A stretch of DNA of 64,000 nucleotides from Bacteroidales bacterium (GTDB taxonomy: Bacteria > Bacteroidota > Bacteroidia > Bacteroidales > P3), in assembly GCA_017647785.1 (NCBI GenBank), contig JAGCJW010000002.1:1-64000 (forward strand), written 5' to 3'. This document shows positions 54,458 through 63,214 of this stretch, piece by piece (within the stretch, counting starts at the first letter, position 1; each line of letters begins with the position of its first letter). The position numbers and the translations under genes are program-made. Below the pieces are notes generated by a model. The model worked only from the letters and a program-made list of their open reading frames with translations, did no database searches and was not told where the DNA came from.

Positions 54458-55441
54458 ATGGAAAAAATATTAGTAATTCAAACAGCCTCAATAGGCGATG
54501 TAGTACTCTTAACCTCTCTTTTAGAAAAACTACATCATAAGTTTGAAAATGCACAAATCGACATATTAGTCAAAAAACCAAATCACCAACTCTTTATTTC
54601 ACACCCTTTTGTCAATAATGTTTGGCATTGGGATAAGTCAGATAAGAAATATTTAAGATTAATGGTGCTTTGTGAATCAATCAGAAAAGAAAAATATGAC
54701 GTAGTCTTTTGTGTACAAAGATTCTTTTCATCAGGACTTATTACACTCCTTTCGGGAGCAAAAAAAAGAATAGGATTTAAGAAAAATCCACTATCAATGT
54801 TCTTTACACATAAAGTAGAACATAAAATAGAAGCTGGGATACACGAAGTAGATAGAAACATATCTTTATTGGAAGGCTATTGGTGTAATACTGCACCACG
54901 TCCACAATTATATCCTTCAAAAGAAGACTACTCTAAGATGAGTGTATATAAACAAGGAATATATTATACACTTTCGCCAGCCTCACTATGGCAAACAAAA
55001 ACACTTGAACCAGAAAAATGGCTTGAACTAATAAATAACATACCACAAGACTCAATGTTATACTTATTAGGTTCAAATCAAGATAAAGAATTATGCAATC
55101 AACTAATCAATAAAAGCACAAACACAAACATAATAAACCTTGCAGGAAAACTTACATTCTTGCAGTCAGCTGCATTAATAAGAGATGCAAAAATGAATTT
55201 CACTAATGATTCAGCACCATTACATCTTTGTTCTTCAGTTAATGCACCCGTAACAGCAGTATTTTGCTCAACCACAAAAGATTTTGGATTCACACCATTA
55301 AGTGATGATAGCCTTGTAGTAGAGGTTAATCCACAACCAAAATGTAAGCCTTGTGGATTACATGGAGCAAAGAAATGTAAATACGGACACTATGAATGTG
55401 GAAGAAAAATAGATATGCAAAACCTAATAAATAGAATATAG
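54458..55441 (+). CDS. GT9 glycosyltransferase (heptosyltransferase-like)
   Basis: A 327-aa cytoplasmic enzyme of the GT9 family that adds heptose (or a related sugar) to LPS core. It starts KILVIQTASIGDVVLLTSLL, the usual N-terminal Rossmann motif. LSPASLWQTKTLEPEKW is the ADP-sugar binding segment, and FTNDSAPLHLCSSVNAPVTAVFCST is the conserved C-terminal motif. Heptose supply fits rfaE2 in the window. Which core position it modifies is not clear. The next gene starts 2 bp later. Confidence 0.88.
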   Translation: MEKILVIQTASIGDVVLLTSLLEKLHHKFENAQIDILVKKPNHQLFISHPFVNNVWHWDKSDKKYLRLMVLCESIRKEKYDVVFCVQRFFSSGLITLLSGAKKRIGFKKNPLSMFFTHKVEHKIEAGIHEVDRNISLLEGYWCNTAPRPQLYPSKEDYSKMSVYKQGIYYTLSPASLWQTKTLEPEKWLELINNIPQDSMLYLLGSNQDKELCNQLINKSTNTNIINLAGKLTFLQSAALIRDAKMNFTNDSAPLHLCSSVNAPVTAVFCSTTKDFGFTPLSDDSLVVEVNPQPKCKPCGLHGAKKCKYGHYECGRKIDMQNLINRI

Positions 55442-55443
55442 TT

Positions 55444-57144
55444 ATGAAAAGAAAAATCCTAATCCTAACCCTTGCCCTTGTGAGCCTTACTCACTTAATG
55501 GCACAAAAACATGAATTAACTTATAAATCCTACACTAAAGATGTAGCAAAACAAGATACAAGCCTAACGATAATTTATCGTAATCAAGACGAAATATCAA
55601 TCCAAGGCAATGAAGACTTAATGCAATTCAATCCAATTCAAGGTCTTGCTCATGAAACTCTTTATATCAACTATGTAACCAAAACTCTTTACAGACAATT
55701 AGAATACCAGGATTCAGAGGTCTATCTTGCAACTAGTACTATGTCAGATAATAGTTTAGAGCCACAAGGAGAAGAAACTATTAAAGGATACAAATGTAAA
55801 AAATATCGTACTTCCATTAACTCTAATACTATAGAATTATGGATAACAGAAGACTTAAATATGAATGCTACACCTTTTTTACAATTCTCCAATCTACCGG
55901 GAGTGTTAATAAAATTTCAACGCAATGGAAGTAGCGTAACAGAATTAAGTAGTATTAAACCATTAAACAAAAAAGCTCAAATTAACACTCAACCTCTTGC
56001 AAATGCAAAACAAGTAACATTTAGAGAATTAGACCAAATAGAAAAAGACAAAAAAGTAATCACAACAAATATCTTTTCAAAACAACGCATACATTGGGGA
56101 GATACAGTTCGTCATCAAGGCCCAATGCCATTCGACACTACTATTCATTTTGCAGGAGGAACAATAATTCTAAAAAAGTTAAATCTACAAGCATTACCAG
56201 ATCATTACCAATATTTTCTTGAACTAACAACACAATCTTCAGGAGATGCTTATGATAGAACAGGAAGTGTATTTATAATACCAGAAGATAGTATAACATT
56301 CTATACAGCTCTTACAGAAGGTATAGACAAATTACCATACTTTGAAAGCAAAAAAGGAAATAAATATCAAGGAATGCATATCACTAATCAATATACTCCA
56401 CCTGTAGAACTAATACGCTTTTTTACACCATTTGGAGTAGGGTACTTTAACGATATAGTAAAGCTTGACGGTCTTGAATGGGAAGATGAAGTGTATTACA
56501 AACAAGAAATAACAGAATTGTCCAAGTACTTAAAAGGCGAAGTTTTGATAGGCGTTTTTATTGGTAATTATGATGGTGGAGGACATTTAGTTTCTTTAGA
56601 TTTAAAAGCTTATCCAGGGGATTTTTATGTAGAAATGAACAAAAAGGATAAAAAGTTTGTTTTCCCATTGTTTAATACATGTAACGTAATGGAAATGGCA
56701 GGACAGAATTATCCGCACTTTTTTGATACAGATAGCCTTACAGTGTATTTCTATCTTCCAGAAGGAGTGAAGAATCTTAGATTAAGATATATCTCAACAG
56801 GACATGGCGGTTGGGGTGGAGGAGATGAATTCAATCCAAAGGAAAATGAAATATTTATAGATGGAAAGAAAATCTATTCTTTTACACCTTGGCGTGAGGA
56901 TTGTGGAAGATATAGAGAATGGAATCCTGTTTCAGGAAACTTTTGGAATGGATTGTCATCTTCAGACCTTTCACGTTCAGGCTGGTGTCCTGGAACAGCA
57001 ACTCAAGCCGTTTATGTAAATTTAGGAGATTTGCCTGAAGGGGTTCATATCTTGAAAGTAGCAATACCACAGGGACAAGCGGAAGGTGGAAGCTTTAGCG
57101 CGTGGAGCGTATCAGGCGTATTGTTAGGAGAATTTGAAAATTGA
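55444..57144 (+). CDS. Secreted PNGase F-like peptide:N-glycosidase with GLPGLI-like N-terminal domain
   Basis: A 566-aa exported protein with a signal peptide at residues 1-20 (ending HLMAQ). Residues about 22-200 resemble a GLPGLI-family domain, with FLQFSNLPGVLIKF at the motif position (LPGVL 151-155). Residues about 215-566 look like PNGase F, two jelly-roll domains that cut the Asn-linked glycan from glycoproteins. D271 in GDAYDRTGSV matches the catalytic Asp60 segment, E462 in GWGGGDEF matches Glu206, and RSGWCPGTAT matches the RAGWCPG loop of PNGase F. Known Bacteroidetes PNGase F proteins help use host N-glycans. It lies 2 bp after the GT9 gene, and the dfx gene follows 36 bp downstream. 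No type IX sorting domain is seen. Confidence 0.83.
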   Translation: MKRKILILTLALVSLTHLMAQKHELTYKSYTKDVAKQDTSLTIIYRNQDEISIQGNEDLMQFNPIQGLAHETLYINYVTKTLYRQLEYQDSEVYLATSTMSDNSLEPQGEETIKGYKCKKYRTSINSNTIELWITEDLNMNATPFLQFSNLPGVLIKFQRNGSSVTELSSIKPLNKKAQINTQPLANAKQVTFRELDQIEKDKKVITTNIFSKQRIHWGDTVRHQGPMPFDTTIHFAGGTIILKKLNLQALPDHYQYFLELTTQSSGDAYDRTGSVFIIPEDSITFYTALTEGIDKLPYFESKKGNKYQGMHITNQYTPPVELIRFFTPFGVGYFNDIVKLDGLEWEDEVYYKQEITELSKYLKGEVLIGVFIGNYDGGGHLVSLDLKAYPGDFYVEMNKKDKKFVFPLFNTCNVMEMAGQNYPHFFDTDSLTVYFYLPEGVKNLRLRYISTGHGGWGGGDEFNPKENEIFIDGKKIYSFTPWREDCGRYREWNPVSGNFWNGLSSSDLSRSGWCPGTATQAVYVNLGDLPEGVHILKVAIPQGQAEGGSFSAWSVSGVLLGEFEN

Positions 57145-57180
57145 CAATAATTAATTCTTAACCCTTAAAATTTAAAGATT

Positions 57181-57555
57181 ATGACAGTAAAATTTTTTAA
57201 ATGTAATCACTGTGGAAACGTAGTCGGAAAAGTGATAGACAAAGGAACTCCTCTTGTTTGTTGCGGAGAAAAAATGCAAGAACTTGTTCCTAATACTGTG
57301 GAAGCAAGTGGAGAAAAACATCTTCCTGTAGTTGAAAAGATAGATGATTGTCGTATCAAAGTAAAAGTAGGAAGTGTTCCACATCCAATGTTGGAAGAAC
57401 ATCACATTGCTTTCATTTATTTGGAGAATGAGAATGGAGGCGCTCGCATAAATTTAAAAGATGTTCCTGAAGCAGAGTTTTGCACTTGCAACGGAAAACC
57501 AATAGCAGTTTATGAATACTGCAATTTACACGGATTGTGGAAAACCGAAATTTAA
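57181..57555 (+). CDS. dfx: Desulfoferrodoxin (superoxide reductase)
   Basis: Reduces superoxide to hydrogen peroxide, typical of anaerobes. The 124-aa protein has an N-terminal rubredoxin-like iron site (C8, C11, C27, C28) and the C-terminal SOR site with H47 (GEKHLPV), H68 and H74 (VPHPMLEEHH), C114 and H117 (EYCNLHGLW). K46 near H47 is also conserved. All ligands are present, so it should be active. No promoter box was found directly upstream. Confidence 0.95.
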   Translation: MTVKFFKCNHCGNVVGKVIDKGTPLVCCGEKMQELVPNTVEASGEKHLPVVEKIDDCRIKVKVGSVPHPMLEEHHIAFIYLENENGGARINLKDVPEAEFCTCNGKPIAVYEYCNLHGLWKTEI

Positions 57556-57567
57556 TTAAAAACACAT

Positions 57568-57600
57568 AAGCCCGATACGCAAAAATCGGGCTTTAATTTT
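57568..57600 (+). terminator. Terminator of dfx
   Basis: A 9-bp perfect stem (AAGCCCGAT at 57568-57576, ATCGGGCTT at 57585-57593) followed by a T-rich end that leads directly into the 21-bp tandem repeats. Confidence 0.82.
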
Positions 57601-57695
57601 TCTTTGTTTTTTCTGAATTTTTCTTTGTTTTTTCTGAATTTTTCTTTGTTTTTTCTGAATTTTTCTTTGTTTTTTCTGAATTTTTCTTTGTTTTA
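57601..57695. repeat. 21-bp tandem repeat, four and a half perfect copies
   Basis: The unit TCTTTGTTTTTTCTGAATTT plus T repeats perfectly from 57601, 57622, 57643 and 57664, with an 11-base partial fifth copy at 57685-57695. It carries the same TTCTTTGTTTT core as the motifs in other spacers. The unit equals two turns of the DNA helix. There is no gene in it, and it stands between the dfx terminator and the kinase promoter. Confidence 0.9.
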
Positions 57696-57750
57696 TTTTT
57701 GCGACTCTTTAAATGCGTTGTAATTATTTAGTAAATCCATTTTTTTTTAT

Positions 57751-57758
57751 TATATTTG
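57751..57758 (+). promoter_or_regulatory. -7 promoter box of the sugar kinase gene
   Basis: TATATTTG, 28 bp before the ATG at 57787, downstream of the tandem repeats. Confidence 0.65.
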
Positions 57759-57786
57759 CACACATTAAATAACAAATAAAACCGAT

Positions 57787-58626
57787 ATGATTTTAGTTGC
57801 AGACGGAGGTTCTTCAAAGACTGATTGGGCTTTAGTTGAGGGTAAAGGTGTTAAATCTTTGTTTTCAACAATGGGAATGAATCCTTACAATGTGTCAGAA
57901 GAAACTATGAAAAAGGAAATTGAAGAAAATATCATTCCTCATGTTGATATAAAGAATATTTACGAGATATATATTTACGCATCGGGCTGTTCAGCAAAGG
58001 TAATGCAAGATGTAGTGAAGTCTTGGTTTGAACCGTATTTTCCATACGCAAAAATATGTGTAGAAGGTGACTTATTAGGTGCGGCGAGAGCTACATGTGG
58101 AAGAGCGGCTGCAATAGCTGCTATTCTTGGAACAGGTTCTAATTCTTGCCTTTATGATGGTGAGAATATAATTGAAAACGTTGCTTCTCTTGGTTATGTA
58201 CTTTGCGATGAAGGAGCGGGAACTAATATTGGTAAATTAATATTAAGAGATTATTTAAGAGGACGTATGCCAGAGGATATGGCAAAAAAGTTTGCCGAAA
58301 TCTATAAAGGCGATGAATCATATTTCTTAAATAAACTTTATAAAGAAGAACGACCTAATTATTATTTAGCTTCATTTGCTCGTTTTGCAATAGAAAACAA
58401 GTCAAATCCTTATTGCAAACAGGTGATAATGCAAGCTTTTGATAGTTTTTTTAAAGAACAAATAACTTTCTACACATCTTATAATAAATACATGATAAAT
58501 GTCGTTGGAAGTATAGCTTGTTTGGCAACCGAAGAGCTAAAAGAAGTTGCAGAAAAGTATGGAATGAAGATAAATAATGTTGTTAAAGCTCCTTTAAAAG
58601 CTCTTGTTGATTATCATGTGCAATAA
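57787..58626 (+). CDS. BadF/BadG-type ATPase, probable N-acetylglucosamine kinase
   Basis: A 279-aa ASKHA-fold kinase. Residues 1-20 (MILVADGGSSKTDWALVEG) form the phosphate-1 loop, AILGTGSNSCLYDG the second phosphate loop, and VASLGYVLCDEGAGTNIG the sugar/adenosine region. This is the arrangement of bacterial GlcNAc kinases of the BadF/BadG family, common in Bacteroidetes as 'N-acetylglucosamine kinase'. It would phosphorylate GlcNAc from peptidoglycan turnover or glycan breakdown. The exact sugar is inferred. It is 92 bp upstream of purA. Confidence 0.83.
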   Translation: MILVADGGSSKTDWALVEGKGVKSLFSTMGMNPYNVSEETMKKEIEENIIPHVDIKNIYEIYIYASGCSAKVMQDVVKSWFEPYFPYAKICVEGDLLGAARATCGRAAAIAAILGTGSNSCLYDGENIIENVASLGYVLCDEGAGTNIGKLILRDYLRGRMPEDMAKKFAEIYKGDESYFLNKLYKEERPNYYLASFARFAIENKSNPYCKQVIMQAFDSFFKEQITFYTSYNKYMINVVGSIACLATEELKEVAEKYGMKINNVVKAPLKALVDYHVQ

Positions 58627-58665
58627 AAAATGTTTTTAATTTATAGATTAATCATTTTTTTTATG

Positions 58666-58673
58666 TACATTTG
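58666..58673 (+). promoter_or_regulatory. -7 promoter box of purA
   Basis: TACATTTG, 45 bp before the purA ATG. It overlaps an upstream in-frame TTG (58671), which is therefore not the start. Confidence 0.6.
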
Positions 58674-58718
58674 CAGTTGATTTGTTTAATATTTTTTAAA
58701 ATAAAATACATAGATATA

Positions 58719-60017
58719 ATGAGTAAAATAGACGTGCTTCTTGGATTGCAGTGGGGTGATGAAGGAAAAGGAAAAGTAGTTGATGTTTTGACACCTAAAT
58801 ATGATATTGTAGCAAGATTTCAAGGAGGCCCTAATGCAGGACACACACTAGAGTTTGACGGAATTAAACACGTTTTACATATAATTCCTTCTGGAATTTG
58901 TCATAAAGAAAAAATAAATATCATAGGAAATGGTGTGTTAATTGAACCTTTGATATTCCAAAAAGAAATATCTACTTTAGAAGAAATAGGATTTGTGCCT
59001 ACAAACAATCTTTATATTTCTAAAAAAGCACACCTTATATTACCAAGTCATAGATTGCTTGATGCTGCTAACGAGGCTTCAAAAGGTGAAAGAAAGATTG
59101 GTTCTACCTTAAAGGGAATAGGACCTGCTTATACAGATAAGATAGCTCGTACAGGACTTAGAGTGGGAGATATATTCTCAAGTAATTTTGTGGCTAACTA
59201 CGAAAAAATAAAACAAAGTCATATTAGAATCATTAAATCTTTAGGATTTGATGAAAATTCTTTCATAATAGAAAATCAACCTCTTTGTGAATACGAAGCA
59301 AAATGGCTTGAGTCACTTGAAAACTTAAAGAGATTTAACATAATCAATAGTGAATATTATATCAATCAAGCTTTAGATGAAGGTAAGAAAATCTTAGCAG
59401 AAGGTGCACAAGGCTCTATGCTTGACATAGATTTTGGTTCTTATCCTTTTGTAACTTCTTCTAATACCATTACAGCAGGAGTTTGTTCTGGTCTAGGTAT
59501 AGCTCCTTCAAGAATAGGTAAAGTGTTCGGAATTTGTAAAGCTTATTGTACAAGAGTAGGTAGTGGACCATTTCCAACAGAATTGTTTGATGAAAACGGA
59601 GAACAATTAAGACAACAAGGAAGAGAGTTTGGATCTACAACAGGACGTCCAAGACGTTGTGGCTGGTTTGATATTCCTGCATTGAAATATGCTTGTATGT
59701 TAAACGGAGTAACACATCTAATGTTAATGAAAATAGATGTGATGAACGAGTTTGAAACTATCAAATACTGTGAAGAATACATCATTGATGGAGAAAGAAC
59801 AATGGAATTGCCTTTTGATATGGAGCAAAGCATTGAACCAATTTATTCTTCATGTCCAGGTTGGAAACAAGATCTTCAAGGAATAGACAAGTTTGAAGAC
59901 TTGCCTGAAAATATGAAATCATACATAGGTTTGTTGGAAGAAAAAACAGGTTTGCCTATAGTTTTAGTTTCAACAAGTCCTAATAGAAAAGATACAATCT
60001 TAAAAGCAGAAATTTAA
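58719..60017 (+). CDS. purA: Adenylosuccinate synthase
   Basis: Joins IMP and aspartate with GTP in AMP synthesis. The 432-aa protein has LGLQWGDEGKGKVVD at the N-terminus (catalytic Asp), FQGGPNAGHTL, GNGVLIEP, GIGPAYTDKIAR, and the C-terminal GVCSGLGIAPSRIGKV and TGRPRRCGWFD motifs. The frame runs upstream to a TTG at 58671, but that lies in the promoter; the ATG at 58719 (MSKIDVLLG) is the usual start. A PepSY-like gene begins 14 bp after its stop. Confidence 0.97.
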   Translation: MSKIDVLLGLQWGDEGKGKVVDVLTPKYDIVARFQGGPNAGHTLEFDGIKHVLHIIPSGICHKEKINIIGNGVLIEPLIFQKEISTLEEIGFVPTNNLYISKKAHLILPSHRLLDAANEASKGERKIGSTLKGIGPAYTDKIARTGLRVGDIFSSNFVANYEKIKQSHIRIIKSLGFDENSFIIENQPLCEYEAKWLESLENLKRFNIINSEYYINQALDEGKKILAEGAQGSMLDIDFGSYPFVTSSNTITAGVCSGLGIAPSRIGKVFGICKAYCTRVGSGPFPTELFDENGEQLRQQGREFGSTTGRPRRCGWFDIPALKYACMLNGVTHLMLMKIDVMNEFETIKYCEEYIIDGERTMELPFDMEQSIEPIYSSCPGWKQDLQGIDKFEDLPENMKSYIGLLEEKTGLPIVLVSTSPNRKDTILKAEI

Positions 60018-60031
60018 TAAAATAGATAAGT

Positions 60032-61108
60032 ATGAAACGTATAATATTAGTGAGCTTATTGTTAGCCTTATCTTTGGGGCTTAATGCACAAAAGTTACGA
60101 AACTCAGATATACCGCAAGAAGTTAGATTAGGTTTGGAAAATACTTATTCAGACTATAAATTACAAGGTTGGTATTTTGAAACAGGACAATATGTTGCGG
60201 AAATAAGCATAGATGAACAAATAGGAAGAGTGTTTTTGACAGCAACAGGTAATTGGCAGTTTACAATATTTAATGTAGCAGAGCAAGAATTACCAACATT
60301 AGTTGCTAACTATTTCTTAAACAACTATCCAGGATATAGAATCAAAAAATCAGAATACATAGAAGATTTTTCAGGAGATAACTATTATAGACTAATAATA
60401 GCAATGAAAGGTCTTGGTCAAACAGAATATGAAATGATTTTTGACCCAAGAGGAAAACTTACAAAGACTAATGCACCTGATCCAGATTTTGTTAAGAAAG
60501 ACTATATCTCACGTTTAAATCCAGAAGCTATAGAATACAGACAAAGAAAAATGGCTGAAAGAGCAGAAATGGATGGAAGTGGTTTGGAAATAAGAATTGA
60601 TGATGATGTAAAGAGCGCAGGAAAGAAAAAATCAAAAGATGTTGAAATAGATGTTCCTGAAACACTTAATATATCAGCTACTCCAGAAGAAGTTTTGACT
60701 GCTTTCAAAAAGAAATTCCCAAGAATAGAAGAGGTTGAATGGGTTGCTGAAGGTGAAAATTTTAAAGCTTTGTTTGAAAACAGAGGAATTAAAACAGAGT
60801 TGGTATACAAAGCAGATGGTATGTTAATGACAACTTCAAAAGAAGTTTTGAAAGAACGTTACCCTCGTCCATTAATGAAGGATTTGACAGAACGTTATCC
60901 AAATGCTAAAATAGAAAAATTCCAAAAAGTGGAATATGATATGAAGTATAGAAAAACTGTTACTGACAGAAAATTAGATACATACTTTTATATAGAATTA
61001 TCAGAAAAAATAAAAGGTAAAAAAGATAAAAAATACATCAAACTAACCTACGATAAATCGTTTAGATATCAAGGATTAGTTGGTTCAAATGATGAATACG
61101 AAGATTAA
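60032..61108 (+). CDS. Secreted PepSY-like (BLIP-like fold) protein
   Basis: A 358-aa exported protein with a signal peptide at residues 1-19 (ending GLNAQ). Up to three PepSY-like modules (of the Bacteroidetes BLIP-like type) of about 80-90 residues follow. Each shows a helix ending in YP-x-x-x-I/K-x-E, as in NNYPGYRIKKSEYI and ERYPNAKIEKFQKVEY, and FKKKFPRIEEVEWV. A charged Lys/Asp-rich linker lies at about 185-215. The function is unknown. Its end overlaps the start of the next gene by about 20 bp. Confidence 0.75.
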   Translation: MKRIILVSLLLALSLGLNAQKLRNSDIPQEVRLGLENTYSDYKLQGWYFETGQYVAEISIDEQIGRVFLTATGNWQFTIFNVAEQELPTLVANYFLNNYPGYRIKKSEYIEDFSGDNYYRLIIAMKGLGQTEYEMIFDPRGKLTKTNAPDPDFVKKDYISRLNPEAIEYRQRKMAERAEMDGSGLEIRIDDDVKSAGKKKSKDVEIDVPETLNISATPEEVLTAFKKKFPRIEEVEWVAEGENFKALFENRGIKTELVYKADGMLMTTSKEVLKERYPRPLMKDLTERYPNAKIEKFQKVEYDMKYRKTVTDRKLDTYFYIELSEKIKGKKDKKYIKLTYDKSFRYQGLVGSNDEYED

Positions 61109-62549
61109 AACAAAGAATAATATAGTTAGCATAGTGTTTATGTTAGCTGTATTTTCATTTTCTACATTATCAGCACAAAAAGAAATAAGTTATAGTTCAG
61201 ATTGGGGAGAGAAAAAACCTTCTTTCCCCAATCACTTAATATTAAAAAACAATGTTGTTTTTAATCATGAAGGAATGACTATGACTTGTGACTCTGCCGT
61301 ATTCAATACCCAAGACAATATAATCAACGCTTACAATAATATTCATATCTATCAAGATACTCTTCATTTATATGGAGATGAGTTTGTTTATGATGCAAAT
61401 ATAAAGGTTGCAGAAGTATTTGGAGAAATAGTAACATTACATGATGATGAAGTTACTTTGCAAACAGATTATCTTGTAATGGATAGAGTTGACCAAACCG
61501 TACGATATACTACTCATGCAAATATATGGGATAAGGAAAATACTATGGAAAGTCAAATGGGTACTTATTTCATAGAAACTAAAACTTTTGAATTTGCACA
61601 AGATGTAATAATCAAAACACCTAAAGCGGATATATTTTCAGATTCAATATTCTACAATAGCAAAACAGATGATGCTTTGCTTTATGCAAATAATTTAATT
61701 GTTTCAGATTCAAAATCACTTGTTGCAGATAGTATATACTACAATACAGACACAGAATATTCAAAAGCTTATAATAACGTTCATTTAGTTGATACTGCAA
61801 ATCAAGTAATAGCATATTCTTCTTATTTAGAAAAAGATGAAAAATCATCAGTGCCATATATGTTTTTAAGTCAAGATATATTGGTGCAACAAATAGAAAA
61901 TCAAGATACTCTTCATTTGCATTGCGATACTATATGGATTAATTTTGATACTGCAATGAATGCCGAAGAGGTTTATGCTTATCATTATCTTAAATTTTAT
62001 AGAAAAGATATGCAAGGTGCTTCTGATAATTTGTACTATGATATAAAAGATTCATTAGTGTATTTTTTAGGAGAACCGATTTTGTGGAGCGAAAGCAATC
62101 AATTTACAGCAGATACCATAAGTCTTAAGATTGATAATAACATTGTGAAAGAAATGTATATGTATCCGAATGTTATAATAGCTCAAAATTCAGATACAAC
62201 TACATCGCAATATTTTAATCAAATAGGAGGACGAAAGTTTAGAGCAGATTTCTCAAATAATAAAATCAAATTTGCTGAAATAGAACATCAAGTTAAGAGT
62301 ATATTTTATTTTTGGGAAGAGGGTAAAAAAGCGAAAAAACTTACAGGTGTAAATATAGGAGAGAGTAGTAAACTAAATCTTTATTTTGAAAAGGGACAAC
62401 TTAAAAAAATGACAGCAATAGATTTGCCTAAATTTTATTTAGATGATTATTACAGAATAAATAAAAGTGAGAAAACTCTAAAAGGATTTAGTTGGTTGGA
62501 GCAACATCGTCCTATGACAAAAATGGATATATTTAAGCATAGAGATTGA
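61089..62549 (+). CDS. OstA/LptA-like envelope protein
   Basis: An exported protein of 486 aa with an N-terminal signal segment (about 12-30, ending LSAQ). The body is a run of short beta strands in repeated phrases such as MTCDSAVFNTQDNIINAYNNIHIYQDT and EVTLQTDYLVMDRVDQTVRYTTHANIW, the OstA-like pattern of LptA and the N-terminal domain of LptD. It may carry LPS across the periplasm, in the manner of LptA. Length is much greater than E. coli LptA, as often in Bacteroidetes. The ATG at 61089 (or 61092) is used, overlapping the upstream gene by 20 bp. Confidence 0.75.
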   Translation: MMNTKIKTKNNIVSIVFMLAVFSFSTLSAQKEISYSSDWGEKKPSFPNHLILKNNVVFNHEGMTMTCDSAVFNTQDNIINAYNNIHIYQDTLHLYGDEFVYDANIKVAEVFGEIVTLHDDEVTLQTDYLVMDRVDQTVRYTTHANIWDKENTMESQMGTYFIETKTFEFAQDVIIKTPKADIFSDSIFYNSKTDDALLYANNLIVSDSKSLVADSIYYNTDTEYSKAYNNVHLVDTANQVIAYSSYLEKDEKSSVPYMFLSQDILVQQIENQDTLHLHCDTIWINFDTAMNAEEVYAYHYLKFYRKDMQGASDNLYYDIKDSLVYFLGEPILWSESNQFTADTISLKIDNNIVKEMYMYPNVIIAQNSDTTTSQYFNQIGGRKFRADFSNNKIKFAEIEHQVKSIFYFWEEGKKAKKLTGVNIGESSKLNLYFEKGQLKKMTAIDLPKFYLDDYYRINKSEKTLKGFSWLEQHRPMTKMDIFKHRD

Positions 62550-62609
62550 CAAAATGTCATAAAATAAAGAACGGAATAAAAATTACATATACTTCATTGC
62601 AAATTGATT

Positions 62610-63188
62610 ATGTTTAATAAGAAAAAAAAGAATAAAATCATGGAAGAACAACAAAAGACTGTTGAAGAAAGAGAAGAAATTTTGAACGAAGAAAATCAAG
62701 AACAAGAAGAACAACTTCAAGAAGAACCAAAAAGTAAAGAAGAAGAATTAGGCGAAAAATTAGAAGAATTAAATAAAAAATATCTTTTATTATACTCTGA
62801 CTTTGAAAATTACAGAAAACGTTCTTCGAAAGAGAAATTTGAATTAATTCAAACTGCTGCAGAAAATACAATAAAAGACTTACTACCTGTTGTAGATGAC
62901 TATGAAAGAGCATTAGCAAATTTTGAGCAATTTGAAGATGAAAAATTCGCAAAAACTAAAGAAGGTTTAGAACTAATCTATAATAAGTTGATGTCAGTTC
63001 TTACACAAAAAGGATTGAAACCAATGAATGCAAAAGGCACAAAATTTGATGAAAATATTCATGAAGCAATAGCTCAAATGCCTGCTGCAAGTGAAGAACA
63101 AAAAGGAATGGTATTAGATGAAACAACAAAAGGTTATTATCTGCATGATAAAGTAATCAGATATGCCAAAGTAGTTGTTGCGATGTAA
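62610..63188 (+). CDS. grpE: Nucleotide exchange factor GrpE
   Basis: Promotes ADP release from DnaK. The 192-aa protein has an acidic, coiled-coil N-terminus (Glu-rich, about 12-65) and a conserved core from [18 protein letters not shown] onward, with [13 protein letters not shown] and the C-terminal beta domain ending ATT-free but clear in [16 protein letters not shown]. An internal ATG at 62640 (MEEQQK) is another possible start. dnaJ starts 26 bp later, so they form an operon. No dnaK is present here. Confidence 0.95.
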   Translation: MFNKKKKNKIMEEQQKTVEEREEILNEENQEQEEQLQEEPKSKEEELGEKLEELNKKYLLLYSDFENYRKRSSKEKFELIQTAAENTIKDLLPVVDDYERALANFEQFEDEKFAKTKEGLELIYNKLMSVLTQKGLKPMNAKGTKFDENIHEAIAQMPAASEEQKGMVLDETTKGYYLHDKVIRYAKVVVAM

Positions 63189-63214
63189 GAAAAGGAACAA
63201 AAGAACAAAAGACT

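Noticed and set aside
57601..57695. CRISPR-like array
   Set aside because: Units are directly adjacent with no spacers and only 21 bp long; it is a simple tandem repeat, and no cas genes are nearby.
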